From Cyclobacterium plantarum (GTDB lineage Bacteria; Bacteroidota; Bacteroidia; Cytophagales; Cyclobacteriaceae), in assembly GCF_011290685.1 (NCBI RefSeq), contig NZ_JAANYN010000001.1, forward strand, positions 603,325-667,324: DNA of 64,000 nucleotides, read 5' to 3'. The position numbers and the translations under genes are program-made. Positions 42,978 to 50,984 of this stretch are shown here, one piece after another. Positions within the stretch are counted from its first letter, which is position 1; each line of letters starts with the position of its first letter. The notes beneath the pieces were generated by a model. That model had not been told where the DNA came from and searched no databases. It saw nothing but the letters and a program-made list of their open reading frames with translations.

Positions 42978-43728
42978 ATTTCGCAAATATTTTATCGTTT
43001 TCAATAAGCTTTTGGTAGGTTTTTAATCCCTCTTCCAACTTTCTAATTTCCTTGTACAATTCGTTATGTTCCAATTGCTTGATTTTTTTTTCAAAATTGG
43101 AAGTGACTTTGTGGATCACAATTACCCCCAAAGTTCCTGAATTACCCTTCAATATGTGAAGTTTTTCTCCAATTTCCTCAAATTTTTTCAAATCTGCCAA
43201 TTTTTTTATTTCTTCAGTCAGGCTTTCCGCTTCTTCTAAAAAGTCATGATAGACTGATTTTATGTTATCCAGGTTATGGTATTTCAATAGCTGTTGAATG
43301 ACAGATTCATTGAGATTGACTTCTTCATTGGAATCATTTTCTGAAGTATCGGGTTTATGAAGGCCTGGTTGCAAATGGAAATGGATGGTTTCCAAAAGGT
43401 CTTTTGGTTTCACAGGTTTGGCAATAAAATCATCAAAGCCGGTAGATAAAAAATACTCCCGATCACCCTGATTGGAATAGGCGGAAATGGCAATGATGGG
43501 GATATTGGTGATTTCTTCTTCTTTGATTATTTTGAGACAGGATATTCCATCCAGCCTGGGCATTTGTATGTCCATCAAAACAATGTCATACTTTTTTGTT
43601 TTGAGCATCTCAATGGCCTCCATGCCATCAGAAGCAGATTCAAAAAAATAGTTGTGTCCGATTACATTTTCGAAAACCCTGCGGTTCAGTGCATTGTCAT
43701 CTACGATCAGGACTTTTTTGTTTTTCAT
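42970..43728 (-). CDS. Receiver-HPt protein (response regulator with histidine phosphotransfer domain)
   Basis: Protein of 252 aa. Residues 1-125 are a receiver domain with IVDDNALNRR, phospho-acceptor Asp in IVLMDIQMP and KPVKPKDL near its end. Residues about 140-252 are a helical HPt domain with the phospho-histidine motif HILKGNSGTLG. There is no kinase core, so it is a relay intermediate. Receiver-HPt proteins normally pass phosphate between a hybrid sensor and another receiver; the CheY-like gene overlapping its end is the obvious partner. The sensor kinase is not in this window. Confidence 0.9.
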   Translation of the reverse strand: MKNKKVLIVDDNALNRRVFENVIGHNYFFESASDGMEAIEMLKTKKYDIVLMDIQMPRLDGISCLKIIKEEEITNIPIIAISAYSNQGDREYFLSTGFDDFIAKPVKPKDLLETIHFHLQPGLHKPDTSENDSNEEVNLNESVIQQLLKYHNLDNIKSVYHDFLEEAESLTEEIKKLADLKKFEEIGEKLHILKGNSGTLGVIVIHKVTSNFEKKIKQLEHNELYKEIRKLEEGLKTYQKLIENDKIFAKYE

Positions 43729-43775
43729 GGCTGAAATTCCTTAACTTCGGGATTCTATTTTAGGTTTCACAAAAT

Positions 43776-44690
43776 TTGACTCCCATCAACAAAATTCTTT
43801 TAGTCGTCGCCGGTCCAACTGCTGTAGGCAAAACTGATTTGTGCATAAATTTAGCCAAAAAATTTAATACTTCTATTATTTCCTCGGATAGTAGACAATT
43901 TTTTCGGGAAATGAATGTAGGTACCGCAAAACCGGGTACAGAGGATTTGAAAAAAGTACCCCATTTTTTTATTGATAACAAGTCCATTCACGATCCTTAT
44001 GATGTTAAAGCATTTGAAAAAGATGCCCTTCATTTAATTGGAAATCTCTTCATAGATCAGGATTTGCTCGTCATGACTGGTGGCTCAGGTTTGTATATAG
44101 ATGCAGTGGTAGATGGGCTGGATGAGATGCCAGAAACAGACCAGCAAATCAGGGAAGAGCTTAATCTCAAATACCGGAATGGTGGCTTGCCTGAGCTGCA
44201 AAACAGGTTGTTGGACCTGGATCCGGAATATTTTCAGCAGGTGGATCTCAATAACCCCCAGCGACTGATCAGGGCCCTTGAGGTATGCCTGAGCACCGGT
44301 AAACCTTTCAGTCGATTTAGGAAAAAAAGTAAAAAGTCAAGACCATTCAGGACCTTGAAAATAGCACTTAGCAGGGACAGAGAGGAACTTTATGCAAGGA
44401 TAGATCAAAGGATGGATGAAATGATCCGCAATGGCCTTTTTGAAGAAGCGGCTCAATTGTATCCTTATCGGGAGTTGAATGCACTTCAGACGGTAGGCTA
44501 CAAAGAAATATTTGGGTATTTAGATAGAGAATATGATAGGGAAGAAGCTATCAGGTTGCTGAAAAGAAATTCCCGAAGATATGCCAAGCGGCAATTGACC
44601 TGGTTGCGACGGGATCCGGACTACGTCTGGTTTCACCCCCAATCTTATACTGAAATCCAGTCCTGGATATTGGCTCAAATTTCCCGGTGA
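43776..44690 (+). CDS. miaA: tRNA dimethylallyltransferase
   Basis: Transfers a dimethylallyl group to N6 of A37 in tRNAs reading U-starting codons. The P-loop is AGPTAVGKTDL, then ISSDSRQFFREMNVGTAKP and the substrate segment MTGGSGLYIDAVVDG; near the end LNALQTVGYKEIFGYLDRE and RRYAKRQLTWLRRD are characteristic. The start is a TTG at 43776; no in-frame ATG lies close by. The length (304 aa) is normal. Its 3' end overlaps the convergent LemA-like gene by 16 bases. Confidence 0.95.
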   Translation: MTPINKILLVVAGPTAVGKTDLCINLAKKFNTSIISSDSRQFFREMNVGTAKPGTEDLKKVPHFFIDNKSIHDPYDVKAFEKDALHLIGNLFIDQDLLVMTGGSGLYIDAVVDGLDEMPETDQQIREELNLKYRNGGLPELQNRLLDLDPEYFQQVDLNNPQRLIRALEVCLSTGKPFSRFRKKSKKSRPFRTLKIALSRDREELYARIDQRMDEMIRNGLFEEAAQLYPYRELNALQTVGYKEIFGYLDREYDREEAIRLLKRNSRRYAKRQLTWLRRDPDYVWFHPQSYTEIQSWILAQISR

Positions 44691-45049
44691 CCCAGAAGTT
44701 TGGCCACAAAGGAATAAGGCTTGGTTTTAATCAGCTTATTGTATTCATACCTTATCCGTTTTGCCTGAAGAATTTTTTCTTCAAGAAGTTTGGTGCTCTC
44801 AGGACCATTAGCAGTCCGTTGCGAATTCCGCATTTCCCTGAACAGGCGTTCCGCCTTTGAAAGATCAATAACAGGGAAAGAATTCTGGGGTTCATCTGTT
44901 TTATCCATGCCTAAATTATCCATAAGCCCGGCGATGTGCTGCAAGGCTGTTTGCATGTTTTTTCTTTTTTGTAACAGGTTGTAATGCACCAGAATTACAA
45001 ACAGGAACACAAAACCCCCCAGGGAAATAAAAATTGGTATGAATCCCAT
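44675..45049 (-). CDS. Small membrane-anchored protein resembling a shortened LemA
   Basis: Protein of 124 aa with one N-terminal membrane segment (residues 4-25) and a charged helical remainder. The transition HYNLLQKRKNMQTALQHIAGLM and the tail YEYNKLIKTKPYSFVAKLLGHRE resemble the beginning and end of LemA-family proteins (YN.LV..R..V..A and YN..I..FP...A...GF). About 40 residues of the normal LemA middle are missing, so the assignment is tentative. It lies one base before pfkA in transcription-reversed order (pfkA is upstream) and is probably co-transcribed with it. Function unknown. Confidence 0.6.
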   Translation of the reverse strand: MGFIPIFISLGGFVFLFVILVHYNLLQKRKNMQTALQHIAGLMDNLGMDKTDEPQNSFPVIDLSKAERLFREMRNSQRTANGPESTKLLEEKILQAKRIRYEYNKLIKTKPYSFVAKLLGHREI

Positions 45050-45050
45050 T

Positions 45051-46025
45051 TCAGATACTTAACAGTTCCTGAAGCCTGAGGTATTCTTCTTTCAGGGGTT
45101 TGCTTTTATTGATACATTCCTCAAAGGGAGAATAAACGACCTGGTCGTTAATAATTCCTGCCATACAGTTTGATTCGCCTTTTAGCAATCCCTCCACTGC
45201 CGCCATACCACTTCTGCTGCCTAAAATTCTATCTTTGGCCGTAGGGCTGCCACCTCTTTGGATATGGCCCAGGGTAGTGACTTTAAATTCTTTATCATCC
45301 CCTTTAAACTGGGATTTAACCTTATCCATAATCTGGGCTGCACCGCCCTCTTCATCACCTTCCGCTACCACCACTATACTTGAAGTTTTGGATTTTCTAA
45401 GTCCTTTGAGGGACTTTACCACATCATCTATGGTAGTGGTAGTCTCCGGTACCATGACCAGTTCAGCTCCCCCACCTATACCACATTCTATGGCAATATA
45501 TCCACTATCCCTTCCCATTACTTCTATGAAAAAGATACGGTCATGTGCGGCCGCAGTATCCCTGATTTTATCTATGGCTTCCAATGCTGTATTAACTGCA
45601 GTATCAAAACCTATGGTATAGTCGGTGCCAAAAATATCATTGTCTATGGTGCCAGGACATCCAACGGTAGGTATTCCAAATTCCTCAAAGAATATTTTTG
45701 CTCCGGTGAAAGTGCCATCACCTCCTATAGCCACCAATCCTTCTATCCCATGTTTGGTGAGTTCATCATAGGCTTTTTTCCGGCCCTCTTTGGTTCGGAA
45801 ATTCTCACTTCTTGCAGATTTTAGTATGGTCCCACCTCTTTGGAGGATATTACTTACCGAATGGGATTGCATTTTCCTGATGCTTCCATTTATCATTCCG
45901 TCATAACCATACATGATGCCATAAACATCAATCTCATGGTATATACCTGTTCTGACTACTGCCCTGATACAGGCATTCATTCCGGGTGAATCTCCTCCTG
46001 ATGTAAATACTGCAATTTTCTTCAT
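45051..46025 (-). CDS. pfkA: ATP-dependent 6-phosphofructokinase
   Basis: Phosphorylates fructose 6-phosphate to the 1,6-bisphosphate. Two positions separate ATP from pyrophosphate users, and both read as ATP here: GGDGT (Gly after GGD) and PGTIDND (Gly rather than Lys). Other motifs are TSGGDSPGMNACIRA at the start, VMGRDSGYIA, and GHIQRGGSPTAKDR. I use the ATG at 46025, giving 324 aa with the usual KKIAVFTSGGD beginning; an earlier ATG at 46079 adds 18 residues without family similarity. Typical length for bacterial PfkA. Confidence 0.96.
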   Translation of the reverse strand: MKKIAVFTSGGDSPGMNACIRAVVRTGIYHEIDVYGIMYGYDGMINGSIRKMQSHSVSNILQRGGTILKSARSENFRTKEGRKKAYDELTKHGIEGLVAIGGDGTFTGAKIFFEEFGIPTVGCPGTIDNDIFGTDYTIGFDTAVNTALEAIDKIRDTAAAHDRIFFIEVMGRDSGYIAIECGIGGGAELVMVPETTTTIDDVVKSLKGLRKSKTSSIVVVAEGDEEGGAAQIMDKVKSQFKGDDKEFKVTTLGHIQRGGSPTAKDRILGSRSGMAAVEGLLKGESNCMAGIINDQVVYSPFEECINKSKPLKEEYLRLQELLSI

Positions 46026-46107
46026 GATTGGATTTATAGGGTAGGGGACCCGAAGCTGGAAATAAGGCAAGCTTTCCAATCGGGATCAATAATTCATATT
46101 CAACGCT

Positions 46108-46115
46108 CAAATTTA
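46108..46115 (-). promoter_or_regulatory. Possible -7 element (TAAATTTG) for pfkA
   Basis: Read on the minus strand this is an exact TAnnTTTG match, about 83 bases before the pfkA ATG, so the leader would be near 75 bases. No well-spaced TTG accompanies it, and the surroundings are AT-rich, so it may be chance. Confidence 0.3.
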
Positions 46116-46148
46116 AGGAAATATGGTCAATCGTTCAGCAAGAAATAA

Positions 46149-46180
46149 AAAAAGGATGAAAAATTAATCCCATCCTTTTT
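46149..46180 (-). terminator. Intrinsic terminator downstream of typA
   Basis: On the minus strand AAAAAGGATG pairs with CATCCTTTTT around a 12-base loop, and a further T-run follows. It lies seven bases beyond the typA stop and before pfkA, so it separates two same-strand transcripts. Confidence 0.8.
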
Positions 46181-46186
46181 GAAAGT

Positions 46187-47995
46187 TTATGCATCCTGCA
46201 TTTTTGCAGCTTTGTTTCTCTCGTTCTCGTTCAGGTGTATTTTCCGCATCCTGATGCTTTTCGGAGTGACTTCCAGGTATTCATCTTTCTGAATGTATTC
46301 CATAGCTTCTTCCAGGGAAAATTTTCTGGCCGGCGCAATTTTAGTATTTGTATCTGAGCCGGAAGCCCGCATATTGGTGAGCTGTTTTCCTTTTTGTACA
46401 TTCACTACAATGTCATTGTCACGGGAATGCTCTCCAATTACCTGACCGGCATACAACTCCTCTCCCGGATCTACAAAGAAAAAGCCCCGGTCCTGTAATT
46501 TGTCAATGGCATAAGCCGTACATGCGCCACCTTCCATAGAAATCAAAGACCCATTGACTCTTCCGGGAATGACTCCTTTGAATGGTTCATAGGCTGAGAA
46601 CCGGTGATTCATGATGGCTTCACCCTGCGTGGCTGTCAGTACATTGTTTCTCAATCCAATTAATCCTCTGGACGGGATTTTGAATTCCAGATGCTGTAAA
46701 TCTCCTTTTGGCTCCATGACCAATAGCTCACCTTTTCTTTGGGTAGCCAATTCGATAACTTTACCTGCAGCCGTATCGGGAACATCTACCACCAAAGTTT
46801 CAATGGGTTCATGTTTCTCCCCATTGATGGTTTTGTAAAGAACCTGAGGCTGTCCCACCTGGATTTCGTATCCTTCTCTGCGCATGGTTTCAATCAGCAC
46901 GGACAAGTGAAGAATGCCTCTGCCATAGACCAGAAATTTATCTTCACTGTCAGTGGGTTCAACCCGCAGGGCAAGGTTCTTCTCTGTTTCCTTCATCAGT
47001 CTGTCCCTCAGGTGCCTGGAGGTGACGAACTTACCTTCTTTTCCGAAAAACGGAGAATTGTTGATGGTGAAAAGCATGTTCATGGTAGGCTCGTCGATAG
47101 TGATCCTCGGTAAGGGTTCGGGCTTTTCCAGGTCGGCTACCGTATCTCCGATATCGAAGCCCTCAATGCCGGTAATGGCACAAATATCTCCGGGTTGCAC
47201 CTCAGTGACTCTGTTTCTACCCAGGCCTTCAAAAACATGAACTTCTTTGACCTTAATTCTCTTGGTGCTTCCATCTGCCTTGCAAAGGGAATATTGCTGG
47301 CCTTCTATGATCTTTCCTCTTTTTACCCTTCCGATAGCTATCCTGCCCACAAAGTTGGAATAATCCAGCGAGGTGATTTGCATTTGGGTGCTTCCTTCTT
47401 CAATCTTCGGTTCTGGAATGTACTTTACAATAGCATCCAGTAGTGGGATAATGGAATCTGTTGGGTTTTTCCAGTCAGGCCCCATCCAGTTATTTTTGGC
47501 AGAACCATAAAGGGTATGGAATTCCAACTGCTCCTCGGTAGCATCCAGATTAAACATCAATTCAAAAACTGCTTCCTGTACTTCATCGGGCCTGCAGTTT
47601 TCTTTGTCTACTTTATTGACGACTACAATTGGGGTGAGACCCAACTCCAGCGCTTTTCCCAGAACAAATCGGGTTTGTGGCATGGGACCTTCAAAGGCAT
47701 CCACCAATAGGATTACCCCATCCGCCATTTTCAAAACCCGTTCCACTTCACCACCAAAATCAGCGTGACCAGGTGTGTCTATGATATTAATTTTGATGTC
47801 TTGATACCTGACAGAAACATTCTTGGAAAGAATGGTAATGCCCCTCTCCCTTTCCAGGTCGTTGTTGTCCAGGATCAGGTCCTCAAATTGTTGATTCTCT
47901 CTGAAAATTTTTGAGGCGTGAATGATTTTGTCTACCAGGGTAGTTTTCCCATGGTCAACGTGTGCGATAATCGCAATATTACGGATACTCTGCAT
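46187..47995 (-). CDS. typA: Translational GTPase TypA/BipA
   Basis: Ribosome-associated GTPase (602 aa) involved in 50S assembly and stress or cold adaptation. The G-domain motifs are AHVDHGKTTLVDK (P-loop), ERGITI (switch I), DTPGHADFGGEV (G3) and VNKVDK (G4). The EF-G-like domains II and V and the TypA-specific C-terminal domain follow with SRGLIGLRN and TAYAIDKLQDRG. I use the ATG at 47995, which gives the conserved QSIRNIAIIAHVDHG; an ATG at 48025 adds ten residues. It is transcribed alone from a promoter with a good -7 element. Confidence 0.97.
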   Translation of the reverse strand: MQSIRNIAIIAHVDHGKTTLVDKIIHASKIFRENQQFEDLILDNNDLERERGITILSKNVSVRYQDIKINIIDTPGHADFGGEVERVLKMADGVILLVDAFEGPMPQTRFVLGKALELGLTPIVVVNKVDKENCRPDEVQEAVFELMFNLDATEEQLEFHTLYGSAKNNWMGPDWKNPTDSIIPLLDAIVKYIPEPKIEEGSTQMQITSLDYSNFVGRIAIGRVKRGKIIEGQQYSLCKADGSTKRIKVKEVHVFEGLGRNRVTEVQPGDICAITGIEGFDIGDTVADLEKPEPLPRITIDEPTMNMLFTINNSPFFGKEGKFVTSRHLRDRLMKETEKNLALRVEPTDSEDKFLVYGRGILHLSVLIETMRREGYEIQVGQPQVLYKTINGEKHEPIETLVVDVPDTAAGKVIELATQRKGELLVMEPKGDLQHLEFKIPSRGLIGLRNNVLTATQGEAIMNHRFSAYEPFKGVIPGRVNGSLISMEGGACTAYAIDKLQDRGFFFVDPGEELYAGQVIGEHSRDNDIVVNVQKGKQLTNMRASGSDTNTKIAPARKFSLEEAMEYIQKDEYLEVTPKSIRMRKIHLNENERNKAAKMQDA

Positions 47996-48014
47996 GTGTA
48001 ATTGAATTAAGGTG

Positions 48015-48022
48015 CAAAAGTA
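48015..48022 (-). promoter_or_regulatory. Predicted -7 element (TACTTTTG) for typA
   Basis: On the minus strand TACTTTTG is an exact TAnnTTTG match, 19 bases before the typA ATG at 47995, leaving a leader of roughly 13 bases. The region where a -33 TTG would lie is AT-rich without a clear match. Confidence 0.5.
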
Positions 48023-48101
48023 CAAATAATATTTTGAAAATTAATTTATAAATAAGATTGATAATGAATTCATAATAATCATTTTACCCTTCAATCGTTT
48101 T

Positions 48102-48539
48102 TTATTTCACTTCAAAAGGACGGCTTTTCAATACCACATGGCTGCCGGGAAAATTTATTTCCAAATCGTTTTCAGCTGTTACCAGGATTATTGTGGGTCG
48201 GTATGGGGTGCTTGCCTCAAAAGCAGCTTTTCCCCTATTCCTGAACATGCCACTATTATTGGACATTTCTCCCAGCTTTTTGATGCCCTGATCCGTATCT
48301 ATCCAAACCAGATAATGCTTTTTAGGAGGCGATAGCCTTTCAGGTAAGGCCAGATTATTAACATTCAACTCCACTTCATAAGCCCCCTCCTTATTTTTCC
48401 CGATTTTGGCAGCAGGTTCAGCAGCAGGTACCACTGCTGAAACCGGAAAGGTGATTTTAGTGGAGCAGGATGTAAATCCCCATAAGATTAAAAGTATAAG
48501 AAATAAGTTTGTTTTTTTGAAATGGGCCATGCTTTTCAT
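48102..48539 (-). CDS. Small lipoprotein of unknown function
   Basis: Protein of 145 aa with a lipoprotein signal (FLILLILWGFTSC, Cys25). The mature part begins with an Ala-Pro-rich stretch, then a single beta-rich domain with LNVNNLALPERLSPPKKHYLVWIDTDQG and LGEMSNNSGMFRNRGKAAFEAS. The YLVWIDTDQGIKKLGEM pattern is reminiscent of the periplasmic domain of some anti-sigma factors, but no membrane helix or sigma-binding part is present and I do not assign it. An ATG at 48530 is an equally possible start. The gene stands alone. Confidence 0.65.
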   Translation of the reverse strand: MKSMAHFKKTNLFLILLILWGFTSCSTKITFPVSAVVPAAEPAAKIGKNKEGAYEVELNVNNLALPERLSPPKKHYLVWIDTDQGIKKLGEMSNNSGMFRNRGKAAFEASTPYRPTIILVTAENDLEINFPGSHVVLKSRPFEVK

Positions 48540-48698
48540 TTTATTTTTGGTATCGATAATTAAAAGAATGAAGTAACCTATTGCATGATTCCTTCAAACA
48601 TCTAAATGGATAACATATTCCTTTAAATATAGTTATTTTAAATCAATGTTTTTCCCAGGGAAGAGGCCAAAAAGAATGTCTCTTAAATTTCAATCAAA

Positions 48699-50846
48699 TT
48701 ATTGATTGGTCATAAATTTCCAGCTGACGGCGCCAATATGATCAGGCTTACCCTTTGCTGCTTTAGATACAGTCCCTTTCCACTTTCCACTCCCGTCCTT
48801 TTCGACTTTTATTTCCCTCCAAGAAAAATCACCCTTTTCATAGGCGAAGGACTCCCCATCATCATCGTAAAGCAAATAAGTGGAGGGAGTTTCTCCATAA
48901 TGCCTTATTTCCAGGTCAAAAGTTTCTCCTTTAGCAGGCGCATGAAGTCTTGGCTCCATCATGGGAATAATTCCTCCCTCTTTGACAAAAACAGGAATCT
49001 GGTCCAGTCGGGCAGTTATGGAAATGATTTCCCCATTACCGGCATAGCTTCCGTCATAGAAATCGTACCAATTCCCTTTTGGCAGTATTACCTCCCGTGA
49101 GGTTTCGCCAGCAAAAAAAGGGGCTACCAAAAGCGAGGGTCCCGCCATGTATTGGTCTTTGATCTCTTTTTTTAGTGCTTCTTCATAAGGATTGGATTCC
49201 AGGTCAATGGCATTCCTATGCTGCACCTGAATTTTCTCCTCAAAACCGGGCTCCAGGTTCATGCCCCGGAATGGAGGCATTCCTTCAAAATGATATTCGG
49301 CAAAGCTGCTGTACCAGTAAGGCATCATCTGCATGCGCAATAATGCCATGGCTTTTACCTTTTCTTCCACCTCAGGGTAGGTCCAGGGCTTGGTGCCGCT
49401 AGCCCAGGCATTGATCATGGCCATGGGAGAAAAGACCACTGTTTGAAATCTTCTCAACCATTCCTCAGCAGTATCGGAGGCCCTGGCCTCCGGGGTCCAC
49501 AATACCCCTGCATAGCCGCTGTTAATGAGGGCTGTAATGAAATCCTTGTGGTTGTAATAATCATTGTACAACACATAGGGAAAAGAAACCCCACCTCCAT
49601 TCGAGGCCCTCACCAGTCCGTAGGTTCTGCGATCCTGTTCCCGAAAAAGTTTGGCGCTCTGTTGCTGAACCAATAATCCATAAGTCTGGCGCAGTTGCTC
49701 AGCTGACAGACCAGAAGGAAATACCGCTACATCCGGCCAAAGCCAGCGGTCATATCCATCTACCTCATCGATTTTGTATCCCCCCACCCCAACACCAATA
49801 TGGTCTTTTTTAAATTTTTGCCAGTAGATGTTTCGTGCCTTTTCTATGCTGAGATCAGGCACAGCTCCTGCCCAGACCGTATGGCTTCCATAATAGGGTT
49901 TTAGCTCCTCATAAAAATCTGCTTCCGGCGAAACGTAAGGGTTGATCCAAAGATTTAAGCCTACTCCTTTCTTTTTTAAGGTCGCTGCCAATGCTGCCGG
50001 GTCCGGAAACCTTTCAGCATCCCAGTCAAAGGTGTTTGGGTAGGATTTACTCAGCCATCCGGGTTCCAAACCTATAAAATCCAGGGGAAAACCTCTCTTT
50101 TCAAACTCATCTACTTCCGAGATGACATCATCCTGGTCATAAAGCCGGTGAACGCGTTGCGTGAATCCCAGGCCCCAGCGTGGAGGTAAGGGGCCTCCAC
50201 CATTGAATAAGTTAAACCTTTGCACAGCCTCCAGGGGAGAAGGGCCTGCAAACAAGTAAAACTCGACACCCCCGGCAGGAACAAGGATTTCCACCCCATC
50301 TGAATAAGGACTTGCGGTCCATTCCGGATCTGTATTGCGATCCCTTGCTATTGCAGGATCTTTGCTGTCCAGCCGGGATGCAGATCCTGCATAAATATCA
50401 AGGTACCTGGCGGAGTTGATGAAAATTCCATATCCCAGATCAGAAACATAAAATGGAACAGGGGCATGGGTTCGGCCGTTATCGACTCCGCCGTAATGAT
50501 CTACATGGAGTCTTACTATACGTCCCCTTTGGTGGACCGTTTTGAAGTTCAAACCGAATCCAAAAAGCTGTTCCTCCCTCGTCAAGGGAAACTTCAAATA
50601 GGTTTTACCGTCTTTTTGCCTGGCCGTAACCTCTTTTTTATCCATAGGGAATGGTGCCGCTCCCAATTTTTCTATGGCAGCCATTTTGGTAGTGGGATTC
50701 GCAGCCGACAAAAGATCATAGCTTTCAGGAACCCCAGTGGTGCCTTTCCAGATTCCCGGGGCGATGGACTCCCATTGGATTTCCTGGGCCTGGGAGACAG
50801 AATAGAAACCAATAAAAAAAATCAAGCAGTAAATGTTATATTTCAT
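48699..50846 (-). CDS. Exported GH31-family alpha-glycosidase
   Basis: Glycoside hydrolase of 715 aa with a signal peptide (residues 1-20), so periplasmic or surface-exposed. The GH31 barrel has the nucleophile Asp360 in GGYKIDEVDGYD, an upstream barrel strand FPLDFIGLEPGW, and the later LWTPEARASD segment that should hold the acid/base. LRMQMMPYWYSSFAEYHFEG is the conserved C-terminal part of the barrel. A beta-domain near residues 585-690 (EVILPKGNWYDFYDG) follows. GH31 includes alpha-glucosidases, xylosidases and sulfoquinovosidases; the specificity is not clear here. It is divergent from a DUF3748 gene, which may share its regulation. Confidence 0.88.
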   Translation of the reverse strand: MKYNIYCLIFFIGFYSVSQAQEIQWESIAPGIWKGTTGVPESYDLLSAANPTTKMAAIEKLGAAPFPMDKKEVTARQKDGKTYLKFPLTREEQLFGFGLNFKTVHQRGRIVRLHVDHYGGVDNGRTHAPVPFYVSDLGYGIFINSARYLDIYAGSASRLDSKDPAIARDRNTDPEWTASPYSDGVEILVPAGGVEFYLFAGPSPLEAVQRFNLFNGGGPLPPRWGLGFTQRVHRLYDQDDVISEVDEFEKRGFPLDFIGLEPGWLSKSYPNTFDWDAERFPDPAALAATLKKKGVGLNLWINPYVSPEADFYEELKPYYGSHTVWAGAVPDLSIEKARNIYWQKFKKDHIGVGVGGYKIDEVDGYDRWLWPDVAVFPSGLSAEQLRQTYGLLVQQQSAKLFREQDRRTYGLVRASNGGGVSFPYVLYNDYYNHKDFITALINSGYAGVLWTPEARASDTAEEWLRRFQTVVFSPMAMINAWASGTKPWTYPEVEEKVKAMALLRMQMMPYWYSSFAEYHFEGMPPFRGMNLEPGFEEKIQVQHRNAIDLESNPYEEALKKEIKDQYMAGPSLLVAPFFAGETSREVILPKGNWYDFYDGSYAGNGEIISITARLDQIPVFVKEGGIIPMMEPRLHAPAKGETFDLEIRHYGETPSTYLLYDDDGESFAYEKGDFSWREIKVEKDGSGKWKGTVSKAAKGKPDHIGAVSWKFMTNQ

Positions 50847-50984
50847 TTTTCCGGATTTATTGTAAGACTGCTAATATTCAGAAAAAAATCGGACTTATAA
50901 AACCGATTGCAATTAGGCTGATGAAAAATGGTAAAAAGTAGCTATTGGGAAGTATATTTAACAAATACAGATAAAACTTGCTCA

